A stretch of DNA of 64,000 nt from Microbulbifer sp. YPW1 (GCF_013367775.1 NZ_CP055157.1:1338501-1402500), one strand, 5' to 3'; shown: positions 1 through 9,492, numbered from the stretch's first letter. Program-made: numbers and translations. The notes: generated by a model not told the origin, from the sequence alone.

Positions 1-67
1 TACGACAGGCTGTGACGATTCGCTCAGCGACGGAATTGAGGTTTTCGGGGATAGACCCTTTGCGCAT
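1..67 (-). CDS. YggS-family PLP homeostasis protein, N-terminus only (partial)
   Basis: The reverse strand reads ATG at 67 and stays open to the window edge, giving about 22 residues that begin MRKGSIPENLNSVAERIV. This amphipathic start resembles the N-terminal helix of YggS/PLPBP proteins, which bind pyridoxal phosphate and help balance PLP and amino acid pools in the cytoplasm. In Pseudomonas-like genomes yggS is divergent from pilT, exactly as here. The catalytic barrel lies outside the window, so the identification rests on the short N-terminus and on context. Confidence 0.55.
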   Translation of the reverse strand, partial: MRKGSIPENLNSVAERIVTACR

Positions 68-166
68 ATACTGGGACCCATTCATTACTCGGCGGGCATT
101 CTATGCGCTCAGTGCCCGCGCGTCATATCGACAAGTGTCAGAAAGAGAAGAATAAAGGGTAGCAGT

Positions 167-1201
167 ATGGACATTACAGAACTCCTCGCCTTCAGCGCCA
201 AGCAGAACGCCTCGGACCTGCACCTCTCCGCCGGCCTGCCACCCATGATCCGGGTCGACGGCGACGTGCGCCGCATCAACCTGCCGCCCATGGAGCACAA
301 GCAGGTACACGGTCTGATCTACGAGATCATGAACGACAAGCAGCGCAAGGACTACGAAGAGTTCCTCGAGACCGACTTCTCCTTCGAAGTCCCCGGCGTG
401 GCCCGCTTCCGTGTGAACGCGTTCAACCACAACCGCGGCGCCGGCGCCGTATTCCGGACCATTCCCTCCAAGGTACTCACCATGGAAGACCTCGGAATGG
501 GCCAGGTGTTCAAACAGATCTCCGACACCCCCCGCGGCCTGGTACTCGTCACCGGTCCTACCGGCTCCGGTAAGTCCACCTCGCTCGCGGCGATGATCGA
601 CTACATCAACGACAACAAGTACGAGCACATCCTCACCGTCGAAGACCCGATCGAATTCGTACACGAATCCAAGAAGTGCCTGGTCAACCAGCGGGAAGTC
701 CACCGCGACACCCACGGCTTCTCCGAAGCCCTGCGCTCCGCACTGCGTGAAGACCCCGACATCATCCTCGTGGGTGAGATGCGAGACCTGGAAACCATCC
801 GCCTGGCACTGACCGCCGCGGAAACCGGTCACCTGGTATTCGGCACCCTGCACACAACCTCCGCCGCCAAAACCATCGACCGTGTGGTAGACGTATTCCC
901 GGCGGAGGAAAAAGCCATGGTGCGCTCGATGCTCTCAGAATCCCTGCAGGCAGTAATCTCCCAAACCCTGCTCAAACGCAACGGCGGCGGCCGGGTTGCC
1001 GCCCATGAAATCATGCGCGGCACTCCCGCCATCCGGAACCTGATTCGCGAAGACAAGATCGCGCAGATGTACTCCGCCATCCAGACCGGCGCCAGCGTCG
1101 GCATGCAGACCATGGACCAGTGTCTGCAGGATCTGGTGGAGAAACGCATCATCAGCCGCGAAACTGCGCGCGAGAAAGCGAAAATGCCGGAAAACTTCTA
1201 A
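167..1201 (+). CDS. pilT: Type IV pilus retraction ATPase PilT
   Basis: A 344-residue hexameric AAA-type secretion ATPase that powers depolymerisation (retraction) of type IV pili at the inner-membrane base, giving twitching motility. The N-terminal PAS-like domain covers about residues 1-100. The Walker A motif GPTGSGKST is at 130-138, followed by the Asp box, the Walker B-like DPDIILVGEMRD and a His box. The PilT-specific AIRNLIRE motif near the C-terminus separates it from PilB and PilU. Length matches the family. An AAGGG ribosome site sits just upstream of the ATG. It is divergent from the yggS-like gene and followed by pilU after a 239-nt gap that holds a large palindrome. Confidence 0.97.
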   Translation: MDITELLAFSAKQNASDLHLSAGLPPMIRVDGDVRRINLPPMEHKQVHGLIYEIMNDKQRKDYEEFLETDFSFEVPGVARFRVNAFNHNRGAGAVFRTIPSKVLTMEDLGMGQVFKQISDTPRGLVLVTGPTGSGKSTSLAAMIDYINDNKYEHILTVEDPIEFVHESKKCLVNQREVHRDTHGFSEALRSALREDPDIILVGEMRDLETIRLALTAAETGHLVFGTLHTTSAAKTIDRVVDVFPAEEKAMVRSMLSESLQAVISQTLLKRNGGGRVAAHEIMRGTPAIRNLIREDKIAQMYSAIQTGASVGMQTMDQCLQDLVEKRIISRETAREKAKMPENF

Positions 1202-1258
1202 GCAAAGTTAATACCCACAACAAGCAAGCGCTTACGAAGTACAGAGTTTCAAATTGAA

Positions 1259-1370
1259 GGCCGGGTGCCGGGTGCGGGTTTTCAGGATCGTCGGCAACAG
1301 GGACGTTGCCGACGAAGCGTACAGGGATGTATTCACAGCGGTCCTGAAAACCCGCACCCGGTGCCCGGCC
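1259..1370. repeat. Nested palindromic element between pilT and pilU
   Basis: The outer arms at 1259-1287 and 1342-1370 are 29 nt each and complementary with about two mismatches. Inside is a perfect 9-bp stem (GTCGGCAAC at 1290-1298 and GTTGCCGAC at 1305-1313) with a 6-nt loop, followed by a stretch around ACAGGGATGT at 1321. There is no T-run, so it is not a standard terminator. It looks like a REP/MITE-type intergenic repeat that would fold into a cruciform or a large RNA hairpin in a pilT-pilU message. Whether it recurs in the genome cannot be seen here. Confidence 0.75.
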
Positions 1371-1440
1371 GCCACCGGACCAGCACTAAAACGTACCTCC
1401 GGATCCAGAATAAGCGAACACCCAAGGCGGTAAATAAAAA

Positions 1441-2589
1441 ATGGAAATCGAACGACTCCTGCAACTGGTCACCGAAAAAGGCGCCTCCGACCTGTTTATC
1501 ACCGCCGGTGTGCCGCCGTCCATCAAACTGCACGGCAAAATCGTCCCCGTAAGCAGCTCCCCGCTAAGCCCGGAAAAAGCGCGCGAAATGGTCGTCGGCA
1601 TCATGAACGATCGCCAGAAAAAAGAGTTCGCCGAAAGCAAAGAACTCAACTTCGCCATCTCCCTGCGCAACGTCGGCCGCTTCCGGGTGTCCGCCTTCTT
1701 CCAGCGCAACCTCGTCGGCATGGTACTGCGTCGGATCGAAACCAAAATCCCCACCATCGACGGACTGGGGCTGCCAGAACAGCTCAAAGAACTGGCCATG
1801 ACCAAGCGCGGCCTGATCATCTTCGTGGGCGCAACGGGTACCGGTAAATCCACCTCGCTCGCCTCCATGATCGGCCACCGCAATGAAAACTCGAAGGGTC
1901 ACATCATCTCCATCGAAGACCCCATCGAATTCATTCACCAGCACCGCGGATGTATCGTCACCCAGCGCGAAGTCGGCCTCGACACCGACTCCTTCGAGAC
2001 CGCCCTGAAAAACACCCTGCGACAGGCCCCGGACGTCATCCTCATTGGTGAGGTGCGCTCCCGCGAAACCATGGACCACGCCATCGCCTTCGCCGAAACC
2101 GGCCACCTGTGCCTGTGTACCCTGCACGCCAACAACGCCAACCAGGCACTGGACCGGATCATCCACTTCTTCCCCGCCGACCGGCACCAGCAGCTGTGGA
2201 TGGATTTGTCGCTCAACCTGCAGGCCATGGTTGCCCAGCAGCTAGTACCGACACCGGACGGCGATGGTCGCCGCGCCTGTCTCGAAATCATGATCAACAC
2301 CCCGCTCATGTCCGACCTCATCCGCAAGGGCGAGGTACACAAAATGAAGGAATTGATGAAGCGCTCCGTCGAGCAGGGTATGCAGACCTTCGACCAGGCC
2401 CTGTACGAACTCTACGACCGCGGCGAGATCACCTACGAAGACGCCCTCGCCCACGCCGACTCCGCCAACGACCTGCGCCTGATGATCAAGCTCAAGTCCG
2501 AGTCCGACGCCGAGTACCTCAACAGCGCCGCCGACGAACTCAGCCTCGCCAGCGATAGCGACAGCGGCGGCGGCCCGCAGATCTACTGA
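1441..2589 (+). CDS. pilU: PilT-dependent retraction ATPase PilU
   Basis: A 382-residue paralogue of PilT in the same secretion-ATPase family, which assists PilT in retraction under load. Walker A (GATGTGKST, about residues 130-138) and the Walker B region (APDVILIGEVRS) are present. The PilT motif AIRNLIRE is replaced by a divergent SDLIRKGEVHKM, and the C-terminus carries an acidic, Ser-rich tail ending DSDSGGGPQIY, both typical of PilU. It is probably transcribed with pilT, though the intervening palindrome could alter the ratio of the two. A strong terminator follows. Confidence 0.95.
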   Translation: MEIERLLQLVTEKGASDLFITAGVPPSIKLHGKIVPVSSSPLSPEKAREMVVGIMNDRQKKEFAESKELNFAISLRNVGRFRVSAFFQRNLVGMVLRRIETKIPTIDGLGLPEQLKELAMTKRGLIIFVGATGTGKSTSLASMIGHRNENSKGHIISIEDPIEFIHQHRGCIVTQREVGLDTDSFETALKNTLRQAPDVILIGEVRSRETMDHAIAFAETGHLCLCTLHANNANQALDRIIHFFPADRHQQLWMDLSLNLQAMVAQQLVPTPDGDGRRACLEIMINTPLMSDLIRKGEVHKMKELMKRSVEQGMQTFDQALYELYDRGEITYEDALAHADSANDLRLMIKLKSESDAEYLNSAADELSLASDSDSGGGPQIY

Positions 2590-2621
2590 TTCAAGAACCG
2601 GTCAGATACTCGATGTACATG

Positions 2622-2654
2622 GGGCAGGCACGGAAACGTCCTGCCCTTTTTATT
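2622..2654 (+). terminator. Rho-independent terminator of pilU
   Basis: GGGCAGG (2622-2628) pairs with CCTGCCC (2640-2646), and an inner ACG/CGT stem closes a GAAA loop. A T-rich run (2647-2654) follows. Its position inside the longest possible reading frame of the next gene argues that this gene starts after it. Confidence 0.9.
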
Positions 2655-2681
2655 GATTGGAAAGCCCTATCCGCCGGTCAA

Positions 2682-4379
2682 ATGCAGATGGATATAAAAA
2701 AATATTTGAGAGTTGCGTTACTTCTATCGGCAACCCTGCTGATCGCGGGCTGCGACGAGGAGAAGTCCGCGGCGCGTATTTTCATCAATGGCACAATAGT
2801 TACCGCTGATAAAAACCATCCCTTGGCTGAAGCAATTGCGGTACGGGATGGGCGCATAATCGCGGTGGGCACTCGTGCCGAAGTCGAAAAGTTTTCCGAC
2901 GACAATACCGAAGTAACCGACCTCTCAGGCAATACGCTTCTCCCTGGATTTGTTGCCGCCCACGAGCACCCCGCCATCAGTGCGGTGTTCCGCAATTTTT
3001 TTGATATGAGCGGCTTCACCCATCCCTCCGCGGCAGATGCATGGAAAGCACTGGAAGCAGAAATCGCCAACACGCCGCGCGGTGAATGGATTTACGCAAA
3101 GGGACTGGATCCAGTATTACTCAGCGGATTGGCGACGCCCACGCGCACACAACTGGATCAACTGGCGCCGCACAACCCGGTATTTATTCTCGCCCAGAGC
3201 ATGCACACCGCGTGGGTGAACTCCGCGGCGCTGGCGGCCATGGGTATCGATGAAAATTCTCCAGTACCCGGTGAGGGCTCCTACTACGGGCGCGATGAAA
3301 ACGGGCGACTAAACGGCATGCTAGTAGAAAAGCCCGCGCTGGAGCCTTTTCTCGCCCCGCATAAAAACCCACTGAAAGTGACCGCAGCTTACCAAGCAGA
3401 GCTGGACGATCTGCGGCGCGCTGGCTACACCACCGTTGCCTCCTTGGGTTTTAACGTACCTGCCTGGCTGGCGCGGTGGGTTGCCAGTGATCATTTCTCC
3501 CCGCGTATCCGTCAGTTTTTTTACTACCGTGGAGAAAACCTCGACAAGCTGGATGGCACGCCAGAAAAAGAAGGCGATAGCTTCCGCGTCCTCGGGGCAA
3601 AATTCTGGTACGACGGTTCGCCCTACAGCGGCAGTATGGTTGTGGAACAGGCCTATGCGGATAGTGACCTCAGCACGCAACTGGGTATCGCCCACGGCAG
3701 CCACGGTGAACCGGTAATAGGCGCGCAAGAATTCCAACAGCAGCTACACCTGTTCAGTGAGCGCGGCTGGCAGACCGCCACACATGTGCAGGGAGACCGC
3801 GCGGCACGGGATTATCTACGTCTGTTACAGGCCAATCTGGATAACCTGCCAGTAGATCAACGGGATAGGTTCATCGCCCAGCGGCACCGCCTCGAACACG
3901 GCCTGCTGCTGTCAGAGTCCTTGTTGCCGCAGCTGGCCGAACTCGGCATCACCCCCAGCTTCCATATCAACCACCTGTATTACTACGGGGATGCACTCAA
4001 GGACCAGCTGCTGGGCGAGGAGCGCGCACAGCGCCTGTTGCCGGTCGCGGCGGCATTTGCCCACGATATGCACCCCACCCTGCACGCGGACAGCCCCATG
4101 TTTCCCGCCGAACCCTTCAGCCTGATGCAAACGGCGATTACCCGCCGCAGCCGCGGTGGCACTGTGCTCGGGCCGGATCAGGCTTTAACCCCACTGCAAG
4201 CGCTGCGGGCGCTAACCATCAATGGCGCCTGGCAACTGGGGATGGAAAACGAGGTAGGCAGTATCGAGGTGGGAAAATACGCGGATCTGGTGATTGTGGA
4301 TAAAAATCCGCTGACCACACCAGCGGAACAGTGGCGGGAAATCCGGGTGCTGCAGACTTTGATTGCGGGACGCGACTGA
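2682..4379 (+). CDS. YtcJ-like amidohydrolase lipoprotein
   Basis: A 565-residue protein of the amidohydrolase (Amidohydro_3/YtcJ) family, metal-dependent hydrolases of cyclic or acyl amides; the substrate is not predictable. It begins with a lipoprotein signal (lipobox LIAGC) so it is probably membrane-anchored in the periplasm, which is unusual for a family with many cytoplasmic members. The N-terminal beta-sandwich entry motif (INGTIVTADKNHPLAEAIAV), the metal-region HEHP after LLPGFVAA, and the C-terminal ADLVIVDKNPL are visible. ATG at 2682 or 2688 is preferred because the upstream in-frame start at 2613 lies before the pilU terminator. It converges with the algR-like gene 15 nt away. 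Confidence 0.85.
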   Translation: MQMDIKKYLRVALLLSATLLIAGCDEEKSAARIFINGTIVTADKNHPLAEAIAVRDGRIIAVGTRAEVEKFSDDNTEVTDLSGNTLLPGFVAAHEHPAISAVFRNFFDMSGFTHPSAADAWKALEAEIANTPRGEWIYAKGLDPVLLSGLATPTRTQLDQLAPHNPVFILAQSMHTAWVNSAALAAMGIDENSPVPGEGSYYGRDENGRLNGMLVEKPALEPFLAPHKNPLKVTAAYQAELDDLRRAGYTTVASLGFNVPAWLARWVASDHFSPRIRQFFYYRGENLDKLDGTPEKEGDSFRVLGAKFWYDGSPYSGSMVVEQAYADSDLSTQLGIAHGSHGEPVIGAQEFQQQLHLFSERGWQTATHVQGDRAARDYLRLLQANLDNLPVDQRDRFIAQRHRLEHGLLLSESLLPQLAELGITPSFHINHLYYYGDALKDQLLGEERAQRLLPVAAAFAHDMHPTLHADSPMFPAEPFSLMQTAITRRSRGGTVLGPDQALTPLQALRALTINGAWQLGMENEVGSIEVGKYADLVIVDKNPLTTPAEQWREIRVLQTLIAGRD

Positions 4380-4393
4380 CTTTCAGAGGCGAC

Positions 4394-5158
4394 TCAGGCG
4401 AGTTCGGTCAGCAGATCCCGGATACTGCCGAGCAATCGGCGGGAAACCGGCGGCGCCAGATCTATATCCTTCAGGGTTACTTCGTGGCCGCCGGCGGTTT
4501 TGCGCAGGCCGGTAATGTATTCCACCGCGACGATGGCACTGCGGTGCACCCGCACAAAACGCTCGCCAAACTCCGCTTCCAGTTCTTTTAACGATTCATC
4601 CAATAGCGTCTCGCCACCACTGTGGTGGGCGATAACGTATTTGTCTTCGGCAATAAAACAGCGGATATCCGCGACATCCAGTAACTGCACGCCGCGACGG
4701 CTCACCGCTTTGATCTGGCGGCGGCCGCTCGTGGGTGCCTGGGCGTTGAGTTTTTTGAGTTGTGGCCGGCTCAGTCTTCGCGCCTGGGCAATCGCCTGTG
4801 CCAGTTGCTCCACACTGACGGGCTTGAGCAGGTAACCCGATGGAGCGACCGCAAAGGCAGGGAGCGCAAACTCGTCGTGGGCGGTGCAAAAAATGATCGC
4901 GGGTGGGTTGGGGCGGTTGGTGATCTGGGTGGCGAGTTGGAGCCCGCTTTCCCCGGGCATTTCGATATCCAGTAACAACAGGTCCGGGTCGAGTGAATCC
5001 AGCTGTTGTATTGCGCTTTCCCCATCGGCAGCTTCTCCCAGCAGTTGGCAACCATCAATAGTCTGCAACTGTCGGGCCAGTCTGGCCCGTGCCAGCGGTT
5101 CGTCGTCGACGATCAACACGCCGAGATTGCTCGCGGGAGTGGATACGGAATCGCTCAC
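4394..5158 (-). CDS. algR: LytTR-type response regulator, AlgR-like
   Basis: A 254-residue two-component response regulator: receiver domain (phospho-acceptor Asp64 in LLLDIEMPGE, conserved Lys112 in GYLLKPVS) followed by a LytTR DNA-binding domain (about residues 150-250). AlgR in Pseudomonas controls alginate, type IV pili and virulence genes. Its start overlaps the stop of the sensor kinase gene by 4 nt, so the two are translationally coupled. The argH-algZ-algR neighbourhood matches Pseudomonas, supporting orthology; the target genes here are unknown, but pil genes are close by. Confidence 0.88.
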   Translation of the reverse strand: MSDSVSTPASNLGVLIVDDEPLARARLARQLQTIDGCQLLGEAADGESAIQQLDSLDPDLLLLDIEMPGESGLQLATQITNRPNPPAIIFCTAHDEFALPAFAVAPSGYLLKPVSVEQLAQAIAQARRLSRPQLKKLNAQAPTSGRRQIKAVSRRGVQLLDVADIRCFIAEDKYVIAHHSGGETLLDESLKELEAEFGERFVRVHRSAIVAVEYITGLRKTAGGHEVTLKDIDLAPPVSRRLLGSIRDLLTELA

Positions 5159-6357
5159 GAGGCGTCCTCCGCCACAGCCGCCGACTGATGCACTGACTTC
5201 AGCAATTGTCCGGTTTCCAGCGGCAAACGCAGTTCCACCCGGTAGTGACCGTCGCGGACCTCCGCACCGAAGCGGAAGCGATTGCCGTAAAACGCACCGA
5301 GACGCTGACGGATATTATCGACCGCCATACCGTTGCCGCGATGGACGCTAGTGCTGCCCTGTTCGCGACCATTTTCCGTCCCGGAATCTGCAATGGGATT
5401 TTCAATCGACAATAGCAGTTCGCGCGCCCTGCTGCCAATGACATTTTGTTGAATGGCAATGCGCACCACACCGCCCTGTCGCAGTCGCGCAACACCATGC
5501 AGCACCGCGTTTTCCAGCAGCGGCTGCAGCAGCATGGAAGGTAGTTTGATTCCTACGGGCAGCTCTTCAACCAGCCACTCCTGACGGAGCCGATCGCCGA
5601 GCCGCAGGGACTCGATTTCCAGATAACGCTTCGCCAGCGCAACTTCCTGCTCAAGGGGTACCAGCGTTGAGTCTGCCAGTGAGGCGCGAAACAGTGCCGA
5701 GAGATCTTCCACCAGTTTTTCCGCGCGCTCGGCATCCACGGCAATCAGGCTGGCGAGACTGTTCATACTGTTGAACAGGAAGTGCGGACGAATACGCGAT
5801 TGCAGTGCCTCGATACGCGCGCCCAGCTCCGCCTGCTGCTGATTGTGCAGTTGCTGCTGCACATAGGCGTAGCGCAGGAAGATCCCGGAACAGATGGCGC
5901 CCACCAGCAGGCTTGTCAGTAGCGACCAGTGATCGATGACCGAGCCTGACATATCCGCCAGCCACCAGTGCTGCACCCCGAGCACAGTGACCAGTACCGA
6001 CAGCACCACGGTATAACTGAGTGCGGCGGCCAGCTTGTGGGAGAGACGCGCCAGGGCTGGGCGCAGGCGGCACAGAATGGCGGCAGCCGGCAGTATCACC
6101 CACAGCACGGTAAGTGAAACCAGCCCCAGGCGCTGCCAGTTGAACGGATACAGGCCATCGCTGGCGAGCACCAGCACCAGGGACAACAGCTCGCCGATCA
6201 GAACCAGAGCGGCCACGCCGGTCACATTGCACAGATCGGGCAGGAATGGCGCCGGTTCCGCGGACTCCGGGCACGCAGAATCTTTGCCATCGGGGGCAAT
6301 TTCGCGAACTTGCTGCGCTATAATGCCCGCCGCTTGCGCGGGCCGCGAAGATGTCAT
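5155..6357 (-). CDS. algZ: LytS/AlgZ(FimS)-type sensor histidine kinase
   Basis: A 400-residue membrane histidine kinase of the His_kinase (LytS/YehU) family. It has several hydrophobic segments between about residues 45 and 165, then a His_kinase block with the phospho-acceptor His192 in [12 protein letters not shown], and a C-terminal HATPase with an N-box-like [10 protein letters not shown] and a G-box GNGMAVDNI. It should phosphorylate the adjacent AlgR-like regulator. It is divergent from argH with a 124-nt gap holding both promoters, as in Pseudomonas. The input signal cannot be read from sequence. Confidence 0.87.
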   Translation of the reverse strand: MTSSRPAQAAGIIAQQVREIAPDGKDSACPESAEPAPFLPDLCNVTGVAALVLIGELLSLVLVLASDGLYPFNWQRLGLVSLTVLWVILPAAAILCRLRPALARLSHKLAAALSYTVVLSVLVTVLGVQHWWLADMSGSVIDHWSLLTSLLVGAICSGIFLRYAYVQQQLHNQQQAELGARIEALQSRIRPHFLFNSMNSLASLIAVDAERAEKLVEDLSALFRASLADSTLVPLEQEVALAKRYLEIESLRLGDRLRQEWLVEELPVGIKLPSMLLQPLLENAVLHGVARLRQGGVVRIAIQQNVIGSRARELLLSIENPIADSGTENGREQGSTSVHRGNGMAVDNIRQRLGAFYGNRFRFGAEVRDGHYRVELRLPLETGQLLKSVHQSAAVAEDAS

Positions 6358-6481
6358 ACCACGTTATCTTTATGATTGGATCGGCTTACTGGCATCAAAA
6401 GATACCGCCTGCGCCCGGTCACTTCCACTATCCGGATCGGCAAACAGTTACCTTTCATTCCGCAGTCAGACCAGAGGCAGC

Positions 6482-7903
6482 ATGAGCAACGACAACTCCT
6501 CAGCCAACAACGCACAGAACCCCGCCGCCAAGCTCTGGGGTGGGCGCTTCAGCGAAGCCACCGACGCTTTCGTAGAGCGCTTTACCGCCTCGGTGATGTT
6601 TGACCAGCGTATGGCGCTGGAAGACATCCAGGGTTCCCTGGCCCACGCGCAGATGCTGTCGGAAGTCGGCGTGCTGACCGAAGACGAGTTCAAGCAGATC
6701 GAAGGTGGCCTCAAGGATATCGCCGAGGAGATCAAGGCCGGCGAATTCCCCTGGTCCGTGGCGCTCGAAGACGTGCACATGAATATCGAAGCGCGCCTGA
6801 CCGACCGCATCGGTGCCACCGGCAAGAAGCTGCACACCGGCCGCTCGCGCAACGACCAGGTAGCGACCGACATCCGCCTGTGGCTGCGCAACCGCATCGA
6901 CCTGATCGCCGGCGAACTGACCCGCCTGCAGACGGGACTGGTGGATCTGGCGGAAAAGGAAGCGGACACCATCATGCCCGGTTTCACCCACCTGCAGTCC
7001 GCGCAGCCGGTGACCTTTGGCCACCACCTGCTGGCCTGGAACGAGATGCTGACCCGCGACTTCGAGCGCCTGATGGACTGCCGCAAGCGCGTCAACCGCT
7101 CGCCCCTGGGCGCCGCGGCCCTGGCCGGCACCAGTTACCCGATCAACCGCGCGCGCACCGCCGAGCTGCTGGGCTTTGATGCGCCCACCGAGAACTCCCT
7201 GGACTCCGTCAGCGATCGCGACTTCGCCATCGAATTCTGCGCCTTCTCCGCACTGCTGCTCACCCACCTGAGCCGCGCCAGCGAAGAACTGGTGCTGTGG
7301 ACCTCCAGCCAGTTCGACTTTATCGACCTGCCCGACCGCTTCTGCACCGGTTCCTCCATCATGCCGCAGAAGAAAAACCCGGACGTACCGGAACTGGTGC
7401 GCGGCAAAACCGGCCGCGTCAACGGCCACCTGATCGCCCTGCTCACCCTGATGAAGAGCCAGCCGCTGGCCTACAACAAGGACAACCAGGAAGACAAGGA
7501 ACCCCTGTTCGACGCCGCCGACACCGTGCTGGATTGCCTGCGGGCCTTCGCCGATATGGCGCCGGCGCTGAAGCCGAAGAAAGAGAATATGCTCGCCGCC
7601 GCCGGCAAGGGTTTCTCCACCGCCACCGATCTGGCGGACTATCTGGTGCGCAAGGGCGTGGCCTTCCGCGATGCCCACGAGATTGTCGGCCAGTCCGTGG
7701 CCTTTGCCATTGAAAAGGACTGCGACCTCGCCGACCTCAGCCTCGCCGAGCTGCAGAAGTTCTCCGATGTGATCGGCGACGATGTGTTCGATGTGCTGAC
7801 ACTGGAAGGCTCCGTCGCCGCCCGCGACCATATCGGCGGCACTGCACCGAACCAGGTGCGCGCCGCCTGCGAGCGCGCGCGCAAGCTTATCGCCGCGCGC
7901 TGA
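6482..7903 (+). CDS. argH: Argininosuccinate lyase
   Basis: A 473-residue cytoplasmic enzyme that splits argininosuccinate to arginine and fumarate, the last step of arginine synthesis. The fumarase/aspartase superfamily signature [12 protein letters not shown] is intact, as are [11 protein letters not shown] and the N-terminal KLWGGRF. The start at 6482 gives the expected N-terminus; a longer open frame from 6035 runs back through the divergent kinase gene and is not credible. A perfect 15-bp palindrome follows the stop. Confidence 0.97.
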   Translation: MSNDNSSANNAQNPAAKLWGGRFSEATDAFVERFTASVMFDQRMALEDIQGSLAHAQMLSEVGVLTEDEFKQIEGGLKDIAEEIKAGEFPWSVALEDVHMNIEARLTDRIGATGKKLHTGRSRNDQVATDIRLWLRNRIDLIAGELTRLQTGLVDLAEKEADTIMPGFTHLQSAQPVTFGHHLLAWNEMLTRDFERLMDCRKRVNRSPLGAAALAGTSYPINRARTAELLGFDAPTENSLDSVSDRDFAIEFCAFSALLLTHLSRASEELVLWTSSQFDFIDLPDRFCTGSSIMPQKKNPDVPELVRGKTGRVNGHLIALLTLMKSQPLAYNKDNQEDKEPLFDAADTVLDCLRAFADMAPALKPKKENMLAAAGKGFSTATDLADYLVRKGVAFRDAHEIVGQSVAFAIEKDCDLADLSLAELQKFSDVIGDDVFDVLTLEGSVAARDHIGGTAPNQVRAACERARKLIAAR

Positions 7904-7922
7904 TAAGCTTCCCGTAAGTTAC

Positions 7923-7955
7923 TGTGTAGGAGCCTGCCATGCAGGCTCCTACACA
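7923..7955. repeat. REP-like perfect palindrome after argH
   Basis: Perfect 15-bp arms (7923-7937 and 7941-7955) with a 3-nt CAT loop and core GGAGCCTGC/GCAGGCTCC. No T-run follows, so a REP-like repeat is more likely than an intrinsic terminator, although the RNA hairpin would still protect the argH 3' end. Confidence 0.75.
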
Positions 7956-8058
7956 AAACCTCCTGCCATCATTCATCTGGCTCCGCGCCACTTTCTGACA
8001 CCCGTGACCCGCTAGACTTCTTTTGAGAAAAAGAAGCGATCACGGGGACAGTCTGCAC

Positions 8059-8292
8059 GTGCGAAAATATATTGTTATCGGCATTGCTGCCTTCGCGGTC
8101 GCCACCTACCTCACCAACGCCTCCTGGCTCGTGCAAAAGCGCACGGGCGAGCCGACGCTGATTTCCCACCGCGGGGTCTATAAAACTGAGGAACTGGATT
8201 TTTTACCGGCAGATTATCGCGGCGCGCTGTGGGTGGAAGAGATTGAAGCAATACGGCCTTATGCGAAAACAAGGTTCGAAATCGAAAAGTAG
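8059..8292 (+). pseudogene. Possible glycerophosphodiester phosphodiesterase remnant (internal deletion)
   Basis: A 77-codon frame from GTG 8059 (TTG 8023 also possible). It starts with a membrane anchor (IVIGIAAFAVATYL), then GEPTLISHRGV, which looks like the N-terminal HRG signature of GDPD-family phosphodiesterases. It then jumps to LPADYRGALWVEEIEAI, which resembles the C-terminal end of such enzymes. The roughly 200-residue catalytic middle is missing without a frameshift. I read it as a gene collapsed by an in-frame deletion; a genuine small membrane protein is the alternative. Confidence 0.45.
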
Positions 8293-8369
8293 AAGGGACA
8301 CCAAACTCAAAAGCGAAGACGGCGATACCCGGTAGCGTCGCCGCCAACAAACCACCTACGAAGTCTCTC

Positions 8370-8576
8370 CTAAGATCCATCAGAGTCCTCGTCTTTCTCG
8401 TGAACCTCCGTCACCACCTTCTGTACCAGCTTCACCCGCCCGGACTGCACCAGTGCATCGCGCAGTACGTACTCGATCTGCGCATTGAGACTGCGCAGAT
8501 CGTCATCGGCCCAGCGCTGCATTGCTGCCAGCACCTGCTCGTTGATTCGCAGTGGGAAAGCTTTCTTTTTTGCCAT
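8370..8576 (-). CDS. Arc-type ribbon-helix-helix protein
   Basis: A 68-residue basic protein with the ribbon-helix-helix pattern: beta strand AFPLRINEQVLAAMQ, then helices containing WADDDLRSLNAQIEYVLRDAL. Arc/MetJ-like dimers bind short operators through the strand. It lies 15 nt downstream of the SPFH gene and is probably its operon partner. A tandem GATATCAAT repeat upstream of the SPFH gene is a candidate operator, suggesting autoregulation (inference). The C-terminal tail is acidic. Confidence 0.8.
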   Translation of the reverse strand: MAKKKAFPLRINEQVLAAMQRWADDDLRSLNAQIEYVLRDALVQSGRVKLVQKVVTEVHEKDEDSDGS

Positions 8577-8591
8577 AATGTCGGATCGGGA

Positions 8592-9461
8592 TCAGTAAAG
8601 ACTGCCGCTGTTGATGACCGGCTGCACCTGCTGTTCACCACAGATCACGACCATCAAATTGTTTACCATATTCGCCTTGCGCTCTTCATCCAGCTCAAGT
8701 TCGTGTGACTCGGCCAGGGTGGAAATGGCATCGGTCACCATTTCCACTGCACCGCGTACGATCAGTTTACGCGCCGCCAGTATCGCGCCCGCCTGCTGCT
8801 TGCGCAGCATCGCCTGGGCGATTTCCGGCGCGTAGGCGAGATGACTGATGCGCGCCTCGATCACCTGGATGCCCGCGCGCCCCAGCCGCTCCTGGACCTG
8901 ATCGCGGATTTTTTCCGCAATGCTGGTGGGGTCGCCGCGCAGGGACAGCGCCTCTTCACTGTGGTTGTCGTAGGGGTATTCGTTGGCCACGTTGCGCAGT
9001 GCCGCCTCGCTCTGGATGGTGACAAAGCTCTCGTAATCGTCCACCTCAAAGTAAGCTTCGGCGGAGTCCACCACCTTCCACACCACCACCGTGGCGATCT
9101 CGATCGGGTTGCCGTTGGCATCGTTGACCTTGAGCTTGCCGCTTTCGAAGTTGCGCACCCGCAGGGAAATGGGTGTGCGCTTGAACACCAGTGGATTGGT
9201 CCAGCGCAATCCGCTGGTGTGTTCGGTGCCCACATACTTGCCGAACAGCTGCAGGATTTTCCCCTGATTCGGCGCCACCATAAACAGGCCGTGCCAGCAG
9301 AAACCAACCACCAGAGTCGCTAACCCCCAAAGGGCGGCAGCCGCGAACTGCTGTGCGGCCAGGCTCCAAACCGCCATACCAATGGTCAGCACCTGCAGCG
9401 CCAGAAGCACTGCCAGCATGCCATATCCACTCACCGTAAAGGCGCGCTTTTCCTTGATCAT
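8592..9461 (-). CDS. SPFH/band-7 domain membrane protein
   Basis: A 289-residue stomatin/prohibitin-like protein. Two hydrophobic segments near the N-terminus (MLAVLLALQVLTIGMAVW and ALWGLATLVVGFCWHGLF) anchor it. The SPFH domain follows (VRNFESGKLKVNDANGNPIE through EARISHLAYAPEIAQAML), then a helical C-terminus. Such proteins oligomerise in membrane microdomains and often scaffold proteases; no NfeD partner is visible here. The start at 9461 has AAGGAG 7 nt upstream; a start at 9500 would lie inside the putative operator. Confidence 0.87.
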   Translation of the reverse strand: MIKEKRAFTVSGYGMLAVLLALQVLTIGMAVWSLAAQQFAAAALWGLATLVVGFCWHGLFMVAPNQGKILQLFGKYVGTEHTSGLRWTNPLVFKRTPISLRVRNFESGKLKVNDANGNPIEIATVVVWKVVDSAEAYFEVDDYESFVTIQSEAALRNVANEYPYDNHSEEALSLRGDPTSIAEKIRDQVQERLGRAGIQVIEARISHLAYAPEIAQAMLRKQQAGAILAARKLIVRGAVEMVTDAISTLAESHELELDEERKANMVNNLMVVICGEQQVQPVINSGSLY

Positions 9462-9492
9462 CCGGGACTCCTTGTATTCAGGCCGCGATTTA

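Noticed and set aside
2613-2681. N-terminal extension of the amidohydrolase from ATG 2613
   Set aside because: It would translate through the pilU terminator hairpin and would hide the lipoprotein signal.
6035-6481. N-terminal extension of argH
   Set aside because: It runs back through the divergent kinase gene; family start is at 6482.
6500-7831. 443-codon minus-strand frame opposite argH
   Set aside because: Shadow of a highly biased real gene; its product is Gly/Val/His-rich with no domain.
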